This document shows positions 8,007-14,323 of a stretch of 40,473 bases of DNA, in pieces. The notes under the pieces are model-generated. The model had not been told where the DNA came from. It saw only the letters and a list, made by a program, of their open reading frames with translations, and ran no database searches. The position numbers and the translations under genes are program-made. Numbering within the stretch: position 1 is the stretch's first letter; each line of letters begins with the position of its first letter. The stretch comes from a virus. Location of the stretch: IMG/VR virus record IMGVR_UViG_3300020578_000178, positions 1-40,473 of that record, one strand, 5' to 3'.

Positions 8007-8063
8007 GGGTCTTGTCGCTGGCAAATGCCATGCGGCAAACCCTTTAACGCAATGGAGTCAATC

Positions 8064-8498
8064 ATGCAAAACGTCAAAGCAAACCAATCACTCGAAACCC
8101 TAGTCATCACCGCTATCGATCTAGACAAAAAGCAAGTGACAAACCGCGCGCAGCTCGCAGAGCTGGCAAAGCAATTCAAGCTGACAGACTGGCGTGACTT
8201 TGTCGCGGCGATTCTTGCTCGTGAGTACGGTGTCGAAGTGAAAATCAGTCAGAAATTCGGCTGGGCGACATTCGATAAGGATACTGCGGCAGAGCAACTA
8301 CTCTCGCGCATTTTCAAACTGCATCCAGAGCAACCGAAATTCGCTGCGAAGCACACTACGCAAGCGAAAAAAGAGGCCGTTAAAGCGCCGCGCAAGACCT
8401 ATACCGCCGTCAAAGCGCTCATCCTCGACTCAGGCATGACGCAGCCTGAGTTCAATGCGCTGATCGCTGAGTTGAAAGCCTCGATCACTTTCAAATAA
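8064..8498 (+). CDS. Hypothetical early protein, 144 aa
   Basis: The first gene of the plus-strand operon. The ATG at 8064 has GGAG 6 nt upstream. A longer frame from 7908 would add an unlikely N-terminus encoded by the palindrome region. The protein is helical and charged. Residues 1-50 contain the block QVTNRAQLAELAKQFKLTDW, followed by a mixed region and a Lys-rich linker (about 95-115), ending in a small helical C-terminal part. I do not recognise a family. The basic linker could suit nucleic-acid binding, but this is only a composition remark. The stop codon overlaps palindrome copy 2. Confidence 0.65.
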   Translation: MQNVKANQSLETLVITAIDLDKKQVTNRAQLAELAKQFKLTDWRDFVAAILAREYGVEVKISQKFGWATFDKDTAAEQLLSRIFKLHPEQPKFAAKHTTQAKKEAVKAPRKTYTAVKALILDSGMTQPEFNALIAELKASITFK

Positions 8499-8518
8499 TG
8501 GGGTCAACTGACCCCGTT
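8497..8518. repeat. Dispersed palindrome, copy 2
   Basis: AAT-GGGGTCA-AC-TGACCCC-GTT. Both 7-bp arms are perfect. The flanks are AAT/GTT, the reverse of the AAC/ATT flanks of all other copies. It overlaps the TAA stop (8496-8498) of the first early gene. Confidence 0.95.
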
Positions 8519-8601
8519 TTCTTCCGGCGGGGCAACGGAGAGGGCTGGCCGTTGTTCCGTTTCCTGTCCAATCCAGCCCGATCAACCCGAAAGGCATCAC
8601 C

Positions 8602-8736
8602 ATGAAAACCATCCAACACTTCGCGCTGGGCGTTGGCCTATCGCTCACTTTCCTTTTGCTTGCATCGGGTTCAATACCCGAATGGGTGGGCATCGTGTAT
8701 CTCGTATGCCTTGCGCTGCCTATCGTCGTTGACTAA
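8602..8736 (+). CDS. Small membrane protein, 44 aa
   Basis: ATG at 8602 with AAAGG 7 nt upstream and stop at 8734-8736. The product begins MKTIQHFALGVGLSLTFLLL. Hydrophobic residues about 7-21 form one membrane helix, and a second hydrophobic stretch (about 28-41, WVGIVYLVCLALPIVV) may form another, separated by a short SGSIPE turn. It looks like a two-helix hairpin inner-membrane protein. I do not know its role. Small early membrane proteins often act in superinfection exclusion or host control, which would be a guess here. It sits alone between palindrome copies 2 and 3. Confidence 0.6.
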   Translation: MKTIQHFALGVGLSLTFLLLASGSIPEWVGIVYLVCLALPIVVD

Positions 8737-8737
8737 G

Positions 8738-8759
8738 AACGGGGTCAACTGACCCCATT
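8738..8759. repeat. Dispersed palindrome, copy 3
   Basis: AAC-GGGGTCA-AC-TGACCCC-ATT, an exact consensus copy. It begins 1 bp after the stop of the 44-aa membrane gene and ends 19 bp before the next start codon. Confidence 0.95.
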
Positions 8760-8778
8760 TCACCTGAGAGAAACCACC

Positions 8779-8985
8779 ATGAACGCCAACAAATACGCAG
8801 TCCACGCACAGATCACCAAGCTGCCCGTCACCACCATCGAACGCTACTTCAGCCTGTACCGCCAGCAAGAGATAGCACGAGAGACTAGGAACCGCGAACG
8901 TGCCTATCTCATCGGCCTAGACCTGCACAGGCTGAACAAAGCACACCCACAACTACGCAAAGTACTCAATGTTAGTGGGTACTAA
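8779..8985 (+). CDS. Hypothetical early protein, 68 aa
   Basis: A small basic protein beginning MNANKYAVHAQITKLPVTTI and containing an Arg/Glu-rich central helix (YRQQEIARETRNRERAYLIG). Upstream there is only a weak purine-rich site (GAGAG). There is no membrane segment and no known motif. It is the last gene before the long AT-rich gap and lies 19 bp after palindrome copy 3. The charge pattern could fit a nucleic-acid or protein-binding helix bundle, but no function can be assigned. Confidence 0.55.
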   Translation: MNANKYAVHAQITKLPVTTIERYFSLYRQQEIARETRNRERAYLIGLDLHRLNKAHPQLRKVLNVSGY

Positions 8986-9010
8986 CACAAAAAACAGTTA
9001 AAATGACAGG

Positions 9011-9033
9011 TATCCTAGATTTGAACAACTATC
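9011..9033 (+). repeat. Left arm of 23-bp perfect inverted repeat
   Basis: The arm begins TATCCTAGAT and ends CAACTATC. Its exact reverse complement is at 9275-9297, 241 bp away. The identity stops abruptly on both sides, although nearby TGACAGG and TGGCAGG (reverse strand) give weak extra symmetry outside the arms. Confidence 0.95.
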
Positions 9034-9110
9034 TGAGAAATCCGTCAATGAAAACCCTCGCCCACTCTAGCGTTAGGCAGGTTGGTGGCTATCTATCTAT
9101 CTATATATAA

Positions 9111-9142
9111 ATATAAAGATATAGTTAGTTATGTCTTTATAT
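9111..9142. repeat. AT hairpin inside the inverted-repeat-bracketed gap
   Basis: ATATAAAGA (9111-9119) pairs exactly with TCTTTATAT (9134-9142) around a 14-nt loop. It follows a short CTAT repeat. It is the most AT-rich point of the window and could be an unwinding or protein-binding site. Confidence 0.6.
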
Positions 9143-9152
9143 AGGTGCGCGG

Positions 9153-9180
9153 TTTTCTTTTTTCCTTCCTTCTTTTTTCT
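9153..9180 (+). other. Pure pyrimidine tract, 28 bases
   Basis: Only T and C occur from 9153 to 9180, with T-runs broken by C and CC. Such tracts can form unusual DNA structure or bind single-strand or replication proteins. In this place, between the arms of the inverted repeat, it supports a special role for the gap. Confidence 0.7.
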
Positions 9181-9274
9181 GAAGGGCTATAGTTCTTTTT
9201 GAAAACGATAGATACCATACCACCAAACCGGTTTTGCCCAGCACCCATGCGGGTTTTGGCCGTCCACTTTTTTG

Positions 9275-9297
9275 GATAGTTGTTCAAATCTAGGATA
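9275..9297 (-). repeat. Right arm of 23-bp perfect inverted repeat
   Basis: Exact reverse complement of 9011-9033, beginning GATAGTTGTT and ending TCTAGGATA. It lies about 70 bp before the start of the 256-aa gene. Confidence 0.95.
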
Positions 9298-9364
9298 GTA
9301 CGGCGAGCGACCTGCCATTTCTCAACAATAAACCGTCAAAATCTGAATGAACGGAGCAGCGCTT

Positions 9365-10135
9365 ATGGACTACTTATACCCTTCATACATGGCGATGAGC
9401 GAGAGCAAACTAAACCGGCATCTCGCCAAGCGCAAGTTCCCCGATGCGCTACGTCATAAGATTGTCGAACTCGTAACGCACCAGCGCAAGCACCGCGCCA
9501 ACGAGAGAAGAAAACGGGGGCAACTGACCCCATTATGGGAACACCTGATGCAGCCCTTGATGTTCGAGATTCGTTTGGTGCGAAGTGCGCTGTCCTACAC
9601 CAGCAGGAACGGCGAACGCAATGCTGTCCGAGTTGAGGCATTGAACGCATACCTGATCGTCATGACCACGCTATACAACCGCTTCAAAGACTTACGCAAG
9701 GCCAACGACAAGTCGCCTGTGCGTATGGCAAAAGAAAAAGACCCGCCGCTACCCAACGGCGGCGAGCATTGGACAGACTGGATACCTGACCACATCAGGC
9801 AGCGCACCCTCGCTTTGTTCAAAGAGATACCCAAACTAGCCCACGCCAAGACCAAGCGCCCGTTCGAGCGGCGTATGCCGCCGTCTGTGCATGATGAAAT
9901 CAAGCAGCGTGTGGTGAAGAGGCTAGAGAATGACCTTGCTGTATTGGAAACAGATTTGAAACTGATGGAGATGCACCCCAATCCCAACCCTGATGACAAC
10001 GAAGCCCCGCACAACAAAGCATTAAAGGCACAGCGCAGCAGGGTCAACCGAGCAAAGCGCGCCAGAGAAATACTGGAGGCGATGCACCCCACCGAGGCGC
10101 TGCCAATCACATGGCACGCACTGGTGTCCGAGTAG
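9365..10135 (+). CDS. Hypothetical protein, 256 aa, with palindrome copy inside the frame
   Basis: The start at 9365 (MDYLYPSYMA) is preferred because GGAG lies 8 nt upstream. The in-frame ATG at 9347 has no ribosome site. The protein is very basic and helical (many Arg/Lys), with a long charged coiled-coil-like region toward the C-terminus (about residues 170-240). Around residues 50-58 it reads KRGQLTPLW, which is the translation of palindrome copy 4 (9513-9534), so the repeat is part of the coding sequence. I do not recognise a family. The high positive charge suggests nucleic-acid contact. It is followed 3 bp later by palindrome copy 5. Confidence 0.6.
   Translation: MDYLYPSYMAMSESKLNRHLAKRKFPDALRHKIVELVTHQRKHRANERRKRGQLTPLWEHLMQPLMFEIRLVRSALSYTSRNGERNAVRVEALNAYLIVMTTLYNRFKDLRKANDKSPVRMAKEKDPPLPNGGEHWTDWIPDHIRQRTLALFKEIPKLAHAKTKRPFERRMPPSVHDEIKQRVVKRLENDLAVLETDLKLMEMHPNPNPDDNEAPHNKALKAQRSRVNRAKRAREILEAMHPTEALPITWHALVSE
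9513..9534. repeat. Dispersed palindrome, copy 4 (within a gene)
   Basis: AAC-GGGGGCA-AC-TGACCCC-ATT. The only change from consensus is T to G in the left arm. In the reading frame of the surrounding gene this changes GGT to GGG, both glycine, so it is silent. Confidence 0.9.
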
Positions 10136-10138
10136 TAG

Positions 10139-10160
10139 AACGGGGTCACCTGACCCCATT
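10139..10160. repeat. Dispersed palindrome, copy 5
   Basis: AAC-GGGGTCA-CC-TGACCCC-ATT with perfect arms and a CC centre. It starts 3 bp after the stop of the 256-aa gene and ends 17 bp before the next ATG, just ahead of its AAAGGAG ribosome site. Confidence 0.95.
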
Positions 10161-10177
10161 ATTAAAAGGAGAAGCAA

Positions 10178-10510
10178 ATGAAGATCGTATACAACAGCAA
10201 GGGCTATGGCCTACAGCTAACCGCAGATGAGATGCAGATGATCGCAAAAGAGTTGGGCGAAACGGTACGCGAACCCAACAAAGGCAGCAATGAAACGTGG
10301 TTCAGAGGAATGGACTGGATGTCGTTTCGCAAGAACGAGTATCTGGTGTCGTTGGTAGAGCAGGGCAAGCTGAGTAACAAAGACCTGCGCATCGTTGACC
10401 TGTGGAATACCGACGACTGGTACATCGACACAGACTGGACCACATTCGAGGATGTGATGTATGCAGAACCTCGCTACGTCAGCGCAGTAACAGACTACTG
10501 TGAACCCTAA
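10178..10510 (+). CDS. Hypothetical early protein, 110 aa
   Basis: A start at 10178 is supported by AAAGGAGAAGCAA just upstream. The protein is acidic and rich in Trp and Tyr (for example WFRGMDWMSF, and WNTDDWYIDTDW near residues 86-97), with an N-terminal strand MKIVYNSKGYGLQL that looks like a small alpha/beta domain. Acidic, aromatic-rich small phage proteins are sometimes DNA mimics or host-enzyme inhibitors, but I see no specific family and do not assign a function. It begins a four-gene cassette between palindrome copies 5 and 6. Confidence 0.65.
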   Translation: MKIVYNSKGYGLQLTADEMQMIAKELGETVREPNKGSNETWFRGMDWMSFRKNEYLVSLVEQGKLSNKDLRIVDLWNTDDWYIDTDWTTFEDVMYAEPRYVSAVTDYCEP

Positions 10511-10531
10511 CCACAACGAAAGGAGAAGCAA

Positions 10532-10630
10532 ATGGATGAAGAAGAAATCTTTATGGTCGCTGTCGCTTTGGTCGGCGCTTTGGTTGGCTGCGTACTGGCA
10601 GCCATTGTGATGTTGATTGTTTTGAACTAG
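10532..10630 (+). CDS. Very small membrane protein, 32 aa
   Basis: ATG at 10532 with AAAGGAGAAGCAA upstream and TAG at 10628-10630. The product has an acidic N-terminus MDEEEIF and then one continuous hydrophobic helix (VAVALVGALVGCVLAAIVML). It is a typical single-span small protein with a cytoplasmic acidic tail. The function is unknown. The strong, stereotyped ribosome site shared with its neighbours is the main evidence that it is translated. Confidence 0.6.
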   Translation: MDEEEIFMVAVALVGALVGCVLAAIVMLIVLN

Positions 10631-10640
10631 GAGAAATGAA

Positions 10641-10880
10641 ATGACTGAAGCAGAAAAGTTAGTTTTGCAATTCAAATCAGAGCGTGCCGTGATGCGTGTG
10701 GCCGAGCTTTATACCAACGACCAGCTACACGACGCAGCACACAGGATGAAACACGAGGGCGGCCATTTCGCCTCACGCCTAGCCGATGCCTATTTCTACG
10801 CTGACCTATCCAACAGACGCAAGCTATTGGATGCGTTTGGGGAGTTGTTCGAGCGGTTCGTACCAAGAGAGGGGGAGTGA
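10641..10880 (+). CDS. Hypothetical early protein, 79 aa
   Basis: Starts at 10641 after TAGGAGAAATGAA. A helical soluble protein beginning MTEAEKLVLQFKSERAVMRV and with a C-terminal FGELFERFVPREGE helix. It contains several His residues in the middle (HDAAHRMKHEGGHF), which are not in a recognised metal motif. The next gene starts one base after its stop, with the ribosome site inside its last codons. No function can be given. Confidence 0.6.
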   Translation: MTEAEKLVLQFKSERAVMRVAELYTNDQLHDAAHRMKHEGGHFASRLADAYFYADLSNRRKLLDAFGELFERFVPREGE

Positions 10881-10881
10881 G

Positions 10882-11214
10882 ATGAAAACAGCAGACATGA
10901 CAGGAGCCGCGCTGGACTGGGCGGTAGCGATGATTGAATTTCCTGAGCCTGATTATGAAAATGACGACCGCTTGGTTTACGTTTATGGCGATGACGAGTT
11001 TCACTTCAGCCCATCAACCGACTGGGCACAGGGCGGCGCGATTATTGAGCGGGAGAGAATTACGGTGCGCCACTACAACGACGCATTGTGGGACGCATCA
11101 ATAGGAAGATTGGATTATGTAGCAGATGGCACAACCCCACTCGTCGCAGCCATGCGCTGCTACGTAGCAAGCAAACTAGGAGAGGAGGTGAAGATACCAG
11201 ACGAGCTTAAATAA
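10882..11214 (+). CDS. NinX-like protein (DUF2591)
   Basis: A 110-residue protein. The start at 10882 is chosen because GGGAG precedes it and because MKTADMTGAALDWAVAMIE is the typical family N-terminus. The middle has FSPSTDWAQGGAIIERERI and the C-terminus has PLVAAMRCYVASKLGEEVKI, both hallmark segments of the DUF2591/NinX family found in the nin region of lambdoid and other phages. The biochemical role of the family is not known to me. It closes the cassette 10178-11214, and palindrome copy 6 begins right at its stop. Confidence 0.8.
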   Translation: MKTADMTGAALDWAVAMIEFPEPDYENDDRLVYVYGDDEFHFSPSTDWAQGGAIIERERITVRHYNDALWDASIGRLDYVADGTTPLVAAMRCYVASKLGEEVKIPDELK

Positions 11215-11236
11215 AACGGGGTCAACCAACCCCATT
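11215..11236. repeat. Dispersed palindrome, copy 6 (degenerate right arm)
   Basis: AAC-GGGGTCA-AC-CAACCCC-ATT. The left arm is perfect and the right arm has two changes, so only GGGGT/ACCCC can pair. It begins at the base after the NinX-like stop codon. Confidence 0.85.
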
Positions 11237-11273
11237 TCCAGCAGTAACAAAATCAACAACAGGAGAAACAACC

Positions 11274-12863
11274 ATGCAACTACACACGACAAGTACGTGG
11301 GTCAACCCACACGAGTCCGACTTCGATCTGCGGCGACGCCATGATCGAGAGGACAGAGAAGCCCATCACCGCCATTACAAGCTGCACAATTACAACGGCG
11401 GCCAAGCACGGAGATTGTTCGACGATCTGGCAGCGGTGCTGCGCAGTATGGCTGTGGCGGCAGAGGACGAGTTCTATACAGCACGGCACTACCCACACAT
11501 CAAGCGCGAGGATGCGCTTGAGCACAAGTGGCACGCCAACTTGCAAAGCCGGTTCAAAGCCCACCCCGCTGTGTTCGCTGCGATGGTCGATTGGCAACCC
11601 CACTCGGTTCACAATCTGGTTTTCGAGTGGCCGCACGTATCTGAGACTGACCCCAACCGGCTGGCCTACACACGCGACAACCGATCCGGCCATGCCGATC
11701 GACAGACCGTCACAACGGTGGGTAAGTATCTAGCGCGGCACTTCCCCGGCATGCAAGACCACGCCATCCGTGACTTGGCTGCACGCTTCGCTGGCTACCA
11801 CTTCGAGCTATGGGATACCACCGACGACATCATCCGTTCGGTGCAGGACGGACCAGCAAGCTGTATGCAGTGGGAAAACGACTGCGACCATCCGTATGAA
11901 GTCTATGCCCCTGCGTTGGGCTGGCGTGCGGCGGTGCGCTTGGATGGGCAGAAAAATATCGTTGGCCGCTGTCTGGTGTACGAGTCAGACAGAATAAGTA
12001 AACGCTACGTTCGCTCTTACGCCCACAAGGAGGGGGGTTACTCGCACAGCGACGAGGGTCTTGAGGCGTGGCTGCGTGAGCAGGGGTATGACAAGCACTA
12101 CAATTGGGATGGGTGCAGACTCGCTCGCATCGAGTCATGGGAAGGAAGTACCTTCCTTGCGCCCTACCTCGACGGTGATACCAAGCGGGTGGCCGACGCA
12201 GGTACGTACTTAGTCGTTGACCCCAACGGTCGCTTGCTGTTTGACTGTACCGACGGCGGGCACGGCAACTGCGGTGGGCGTGAGTGCGACAACTGCGGCG
12301 CTGACCACGACGAGGAAGACACCACATGGGTCGGGCGGCACGGGGATTACGGCGTGTGTCCAGACTGTATGGACAACTTCACCTATGTGTTAGGACGTAG
12401 AGGCACCTCGTACTACATCCACCAAGACGATGCGGTTCATGATGCGCACGATGGGCAGGCGTATGACCCCGAGTATCTCGCTGACAACAACATGGTCGAG
12501 CTGCACGATGGCGACATCACCTGTCAAGACAACGCTGTGTATCTCGAAACGCGAGGGGAGTGGTGGGACGCTGACGATTGCGACGTAGTGTTCTGCGAGC
12601 ATGACGATACCTATGAGCACATCGAGGATGTAGTCCAGCTTGCCGACGATACATGGGCAGACCCAGACAACACATGGGAGTGTCACGTATCGGGCGACAG
12701 GTATCACAACGATGCGCACAAGCGAGAGCGTGTGCAGTTGTCCACGCTGAACAACCAAGAAGAAATATACGTGCATGAAGACAACATCGAGGAGTACTAC
12801 GCCAACCTCGACGCTATAACGGGGTCAACGCACCCCATTCTTGCTGTAACAACTACCGTCTAA
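11274..12863 (+). CDS. Large acidic, Cys/His-rich protein of unknown function, 529 aa
   Basis: The start at 11274 follows CAGGAGAAACAACC. The N-terminal 300 residues are mixed alpha/beta and rich in His and Arg (opening region HDREDREAHHRHYKLH). Residues about 325-365 form a zinc-ribbon-like unit with CDNC (337-340) and CPDC (361-364). The remaining 160 residues are extremely rich in Asp, Glu and His, with isolated Cys in ITCQDN, DDCDVVFCEHDD and WECHVSGD. This looks like repeated degenerate metal-binding modules. Palindrome copy 7 lies inside the frame and encodes the ITGSTHPIL part of the C-terminus. I do not recognise a family. Host takeover, DNA mimicry or metal-dependent assembly are only guesses. 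Confidence 0.65.
   Translation: MQLHTTSTWVNPHESDFDLRRRHDREDREAHHRHYKLHNYNGGQARRLFDDLAAVLRSMAVAAEDEFYTARHYPHIKREDALEHKWHANLQSRFKAHPAVFAAMVDWQPHSVHNLVFEWPHVSETDPNRLAYTRDNRSGHADRQTVTTVGKYLARHFPGMQDHAIRDLAARFAGYHFELWDTTDDIIRSVQDGPASCMQWENDCDHPYEVYAPALGWRAAVRLDGQKNIVGRCLVYESDRISKRYVRSYAHKEGGYSHSDEGLEAWLREQGYDKHYNWDGCRLARIESWEGSTFLAPYLDGDTKRVADAGTYLVVDPNGRLLFDCTDGGHGNCGGRECDNCGADHDEEDTTWVGRHGDYGVCPDCMDNFTYVLGRRGTSYYIHQDDAVHDAHDGQAYDPEYLADNNMVELHDGDITCQDNAVYLETRGEWWDADDCDVVFCEHDDTYEHIEDVVQLADDTWADPDNTWECHVSGDRYHNDAHKRERVQLSTLNNQEEIYVHEDNIEEYYANLDAITGSTHPILAVTTTV
12818..12839. repeat. Dispersed palindrome, copy 7 (within a gene, degenerate right arm)
   Basis: AAC-GGGGTCA-AC-GCACCCC-ATT inside the last codons of the 529-aa gene. 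Compared with consensus it carries one silent change (ACT to ACG, Thr) and one replacement (GAC to CAC). Confidence 0.85.
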
Positions 12864-12882
12864 CAATCAAGGAGAAACAATC

Positions 12883-14022
12883 ATGTCTACACAGACTACA
12901 CACAGCATGCACGGCACAGTTCAGTACAACGTATTGAGCAAGCTTCTTTCAACCAAGCGCCCACATGGGTCACAGACCAACAAGCGCATCACCGAGTGGC
13001 TACGCACACAGCTACCGTTCCAACTAAGCAAGGCGGCATTCCTCGATGGGGCGGGTAACCTGCACGTGGATAACAGATCACTCAGTTCTCACAAAACCCT
13101 GTTCGTCGCGCACGTGGACACTGTGCATCGTAACGAAGGCAAGAACAAGATCAACAAGACCAAGACGCATTGGTACGCCAAGGGTGACGTGCTTGGCGCT
13201 GACGATGGTGCTGGGGTTGCGCTGCTGTTTCATCTCATCTGGTCTAACGTGGCAGGCTACTACATATTCACGCAGGGCGAGGAACGCGGAGGGGTAGGCG
13301 CACGCTACCTAGCCGAGCGGATGCCTGACTTGCTGCGCGAGTTTGACCGAGCCATTGCGTTCGACAGACGGGGCATCGACTCCATCATCACACATCAAGG
13401 GTGGGGGCGGTGTTGCTCTGATGAGTTCGGTGACGCACTGGCTGATGCGCTGATGGAACACAACGACAACCTGATGATGCTGACCGACGACACGGGCGTG
13501 TACACCGACACCGCTGAGTTCACCGAGTTCATACCCGAGTGCACCAACATATCGGTGGGCTATGACCGTGAGCACACGCAGAGCGAGAGCCTCAACCTCG
13601 TTCACTATCAACAACTCTCTTCTGCTGCCGCACAGATTGACTGGGACAGCCTCCCCACGTCACGCGATCCTAGCGTGGCTGAAAGTTTGTACGACAACTA
13701 CAGCACGCATGGTCAAGCTGGTTGGTGGACACAGTACACCATGCCAACCACAAGCTACAGCACAACCAAGTACCACTACCCAGACCCAAGACGCGAGGAG
13801 GCCATCGATGCAGTTATCGATGCGCAGTATGGGTACCACTTGCCGTTGTCGGACATGATCGCCGCGTCGGTGTGGCCTGAAGACAAGCAGCTTGCGCTGC
13901 GTCACATGAACTTCAAACAGCTAGACCCTGCGATGCTCGATGAGGCGTTCGAGATGCTAGACGCAGGGGAAGATATAGACTTAGTGCTAGGCATGCTGTT
14001 CGATGAGATGCACGTACACTAA
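12883..14022 (+). CDS. M20/M28-type zinc metallopeptidase
   Basis: A 379-residue protein with a start after AAGGAGAAACAATC. It carries the full ligand set of co-catalytic zinc exopeptidases in order: AHVDTVH (H77, D79), GADDGAG (D107/D108), GEERGG (E133, E134), AFDRRG (D161) and DREHTQSE (H231). The fold is expected to be an alpha/beta aminopeptidase or deacylase that removes N-terminal residues or acyl groups. No separate lid domain is obvious. About 120 C-terminal residues beyond the catalytic core are unrelated and acidic. There is no signal peptide, so it should act in the host cytoplasm. The substrate is unknown. It is expressed with early orphan genes, which suggests host modification rather than virion maturation. 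Confidence 0.8.
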   Translation: MSTQTTHSMHGTVQYNVLSKLLSTKRPHGSQTNKRITEWLRTQLPFQLSKAAFLDGAGNLHVDNRSLSSHKTLFVAHVDTVHRNEGKNKINKTKTHWYAKGDVLGADDGAGVALLFHLIWSNVAGYYIFTQGEERGGVGARYLAERMPDLLREFDRAIAFDRRGIDSIITHQGWGRCCSDEFGDALADALMEHNDNLMMLTDDTGVYTDTAEFTEFIPECTNISVGYDREHTQSESLNLVHYQQLSSAAAQIDWDSLPTSRDPSVAESLYDNYSTHGQAGWWTQYTMPTTSYSTTKYHYPDPRREEAIDAVIDAQYGYHLPLSDMIAASVWPEDKQLALRHMNFKQLDPAMLDEAFEMLDAGEDIDLVLGMLFDEMHVH

Positions 14023-14028
14023 GACCAC

Positions 14029-14050
14029 AACGGGGTCAGTTGACCCCATT
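14029..14050. repeat. Dispersed palindrome, copy 8
   Basis: AAC-GGGGTCA-GT-TGACCCC-ATT with perfect arms and a GT centre. It is 6 bp after the peptidase stop and 15 bp before the next ATG. It is the last copy in the window. Confidence 0.95.
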
Positions 14051-14065
14051 TTTAAGGAGAAGCAA

Positions 14066-14317
14066 ATGGAAGAAGGCCCACGCCTTTTGAAGTACACCAT
14101 TGACAGTGTGACTGACATCCTGCATGAGGTAATGAACGCCCCTAATATAGATAAGTACGGCGGATTTGCCGCAGCGATGGGCGGCACGTCATTGGCGCTT
14201 GTCAGACTCGCGCACCACTTGGGTGTTAACAAAGCGGAACTGAAGCACCGTCTCTGCGAAGACGTAGACCGAATCTATGCCTCGGAAGATGCGATTGATG
14301 CAGAGGATTGGCAGTAA
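14066..14317 (+). CDS. Hypothetical early protein, 83 aa
   Basis: The ATG at 14066 has AAGGAGAAGCAA directly upstream. An earlier in-frame start at 14003 would read through the palindrome and the previous gene and is rejected. The protein is helical, with YTIDSVTDILHEVMNAP at residues about 10-26, a Gly/Ala-rich turn, and an acidic C-terminus. No motif is recognised. It is followed by a long perfect palindrome that probably ends or regulates the transcript. Confidence 0.6.
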   Translation: MEEGPRLLKYTIDSVTDILHEVMNAPNIDKYGGFAAAMGGTSLALVRLAHHLGVNKAELKHRLCEDVDRIYASEDAIDAEDWQ

Positions 14318-14323
14318 TGTGTT

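Larger units (their letters stand above)
7627..8063. other. Divergent intergenic region between late and early operons
   Basis: These 437 bases carry no convincing gene. They contain a strong plus-strand hairpin terminator (7725-7748), an AT-rich stretch with a TATAAT at 7795-7800, a G-rich stretch with a CCCCCCT/AGGGGGG inverted repeat (7882-7888 and 7902-7908), a minus-strand terminator-like hairpin (7929-7950) and the first copy of the dispersed GGGGT...ACCCC palindrome (7953-7975). Genes point away from it on both sides, so promoters for both operons should lie here. A longer reading frame through 7908-8063 joins the first early gene but would have to cross the palindrome and lacks a ribosome site, so I treat it as noncoding. 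Confidence 0.6.
8986..9364. other. AT-rich intergenic region bracketed by a perfect inverted repeat; origin or control-region candidate
   Basis: This gap of about 380 bp has no convincing gene. In order it holds the left arm of a 23-bp perfect inverted repeat (9011-9033), a CTAT-type microsatellite and AT-rich tract (about 9089-9145) with a 9-bp hairpin (9111-9119 with 9134-9142), a 28-base pure pyrimidine run (9153-9180), two GGTTTTGSCC motifs near 9228-9261 and the right arm of the inverted repeat (9275-9297). AT-rich unwinding sequence, symmetric sites and a strand-asymmetric pyrimidine tract are common in phage replication origins. A complex promoter or operator region is equally possible. 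Confidence 0.45.

Noticed and set aside
9003-9110. Plus-strand 35-codon frame (MTGILDLNNYLRNPSM and on) over the left inverted-repeat arm
   Set aside because: No ribosome site, and it ends in the microsatellite. The perfect inverted repeat explains the conservation better.
9187-9318. Minus-strand 43-codon frame overlapping the right inverted-repeat arm, with a KKVDGQNPHGCW segment faintly like an HNH-protein N-terminus
   Set aside because: It is too short, lacks the HNH core and a ribosome site, and runs against all neighbouring genes. At most it would be a remnant.
10217-10675. Long minus-strand frames in the early region (for example 10217-10675, 9595-10149, 12390-12776)
   Set aside because: They mirror well-supported plus-strand genes with good ribosome sites and have odd composition. 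I consider them shadows.
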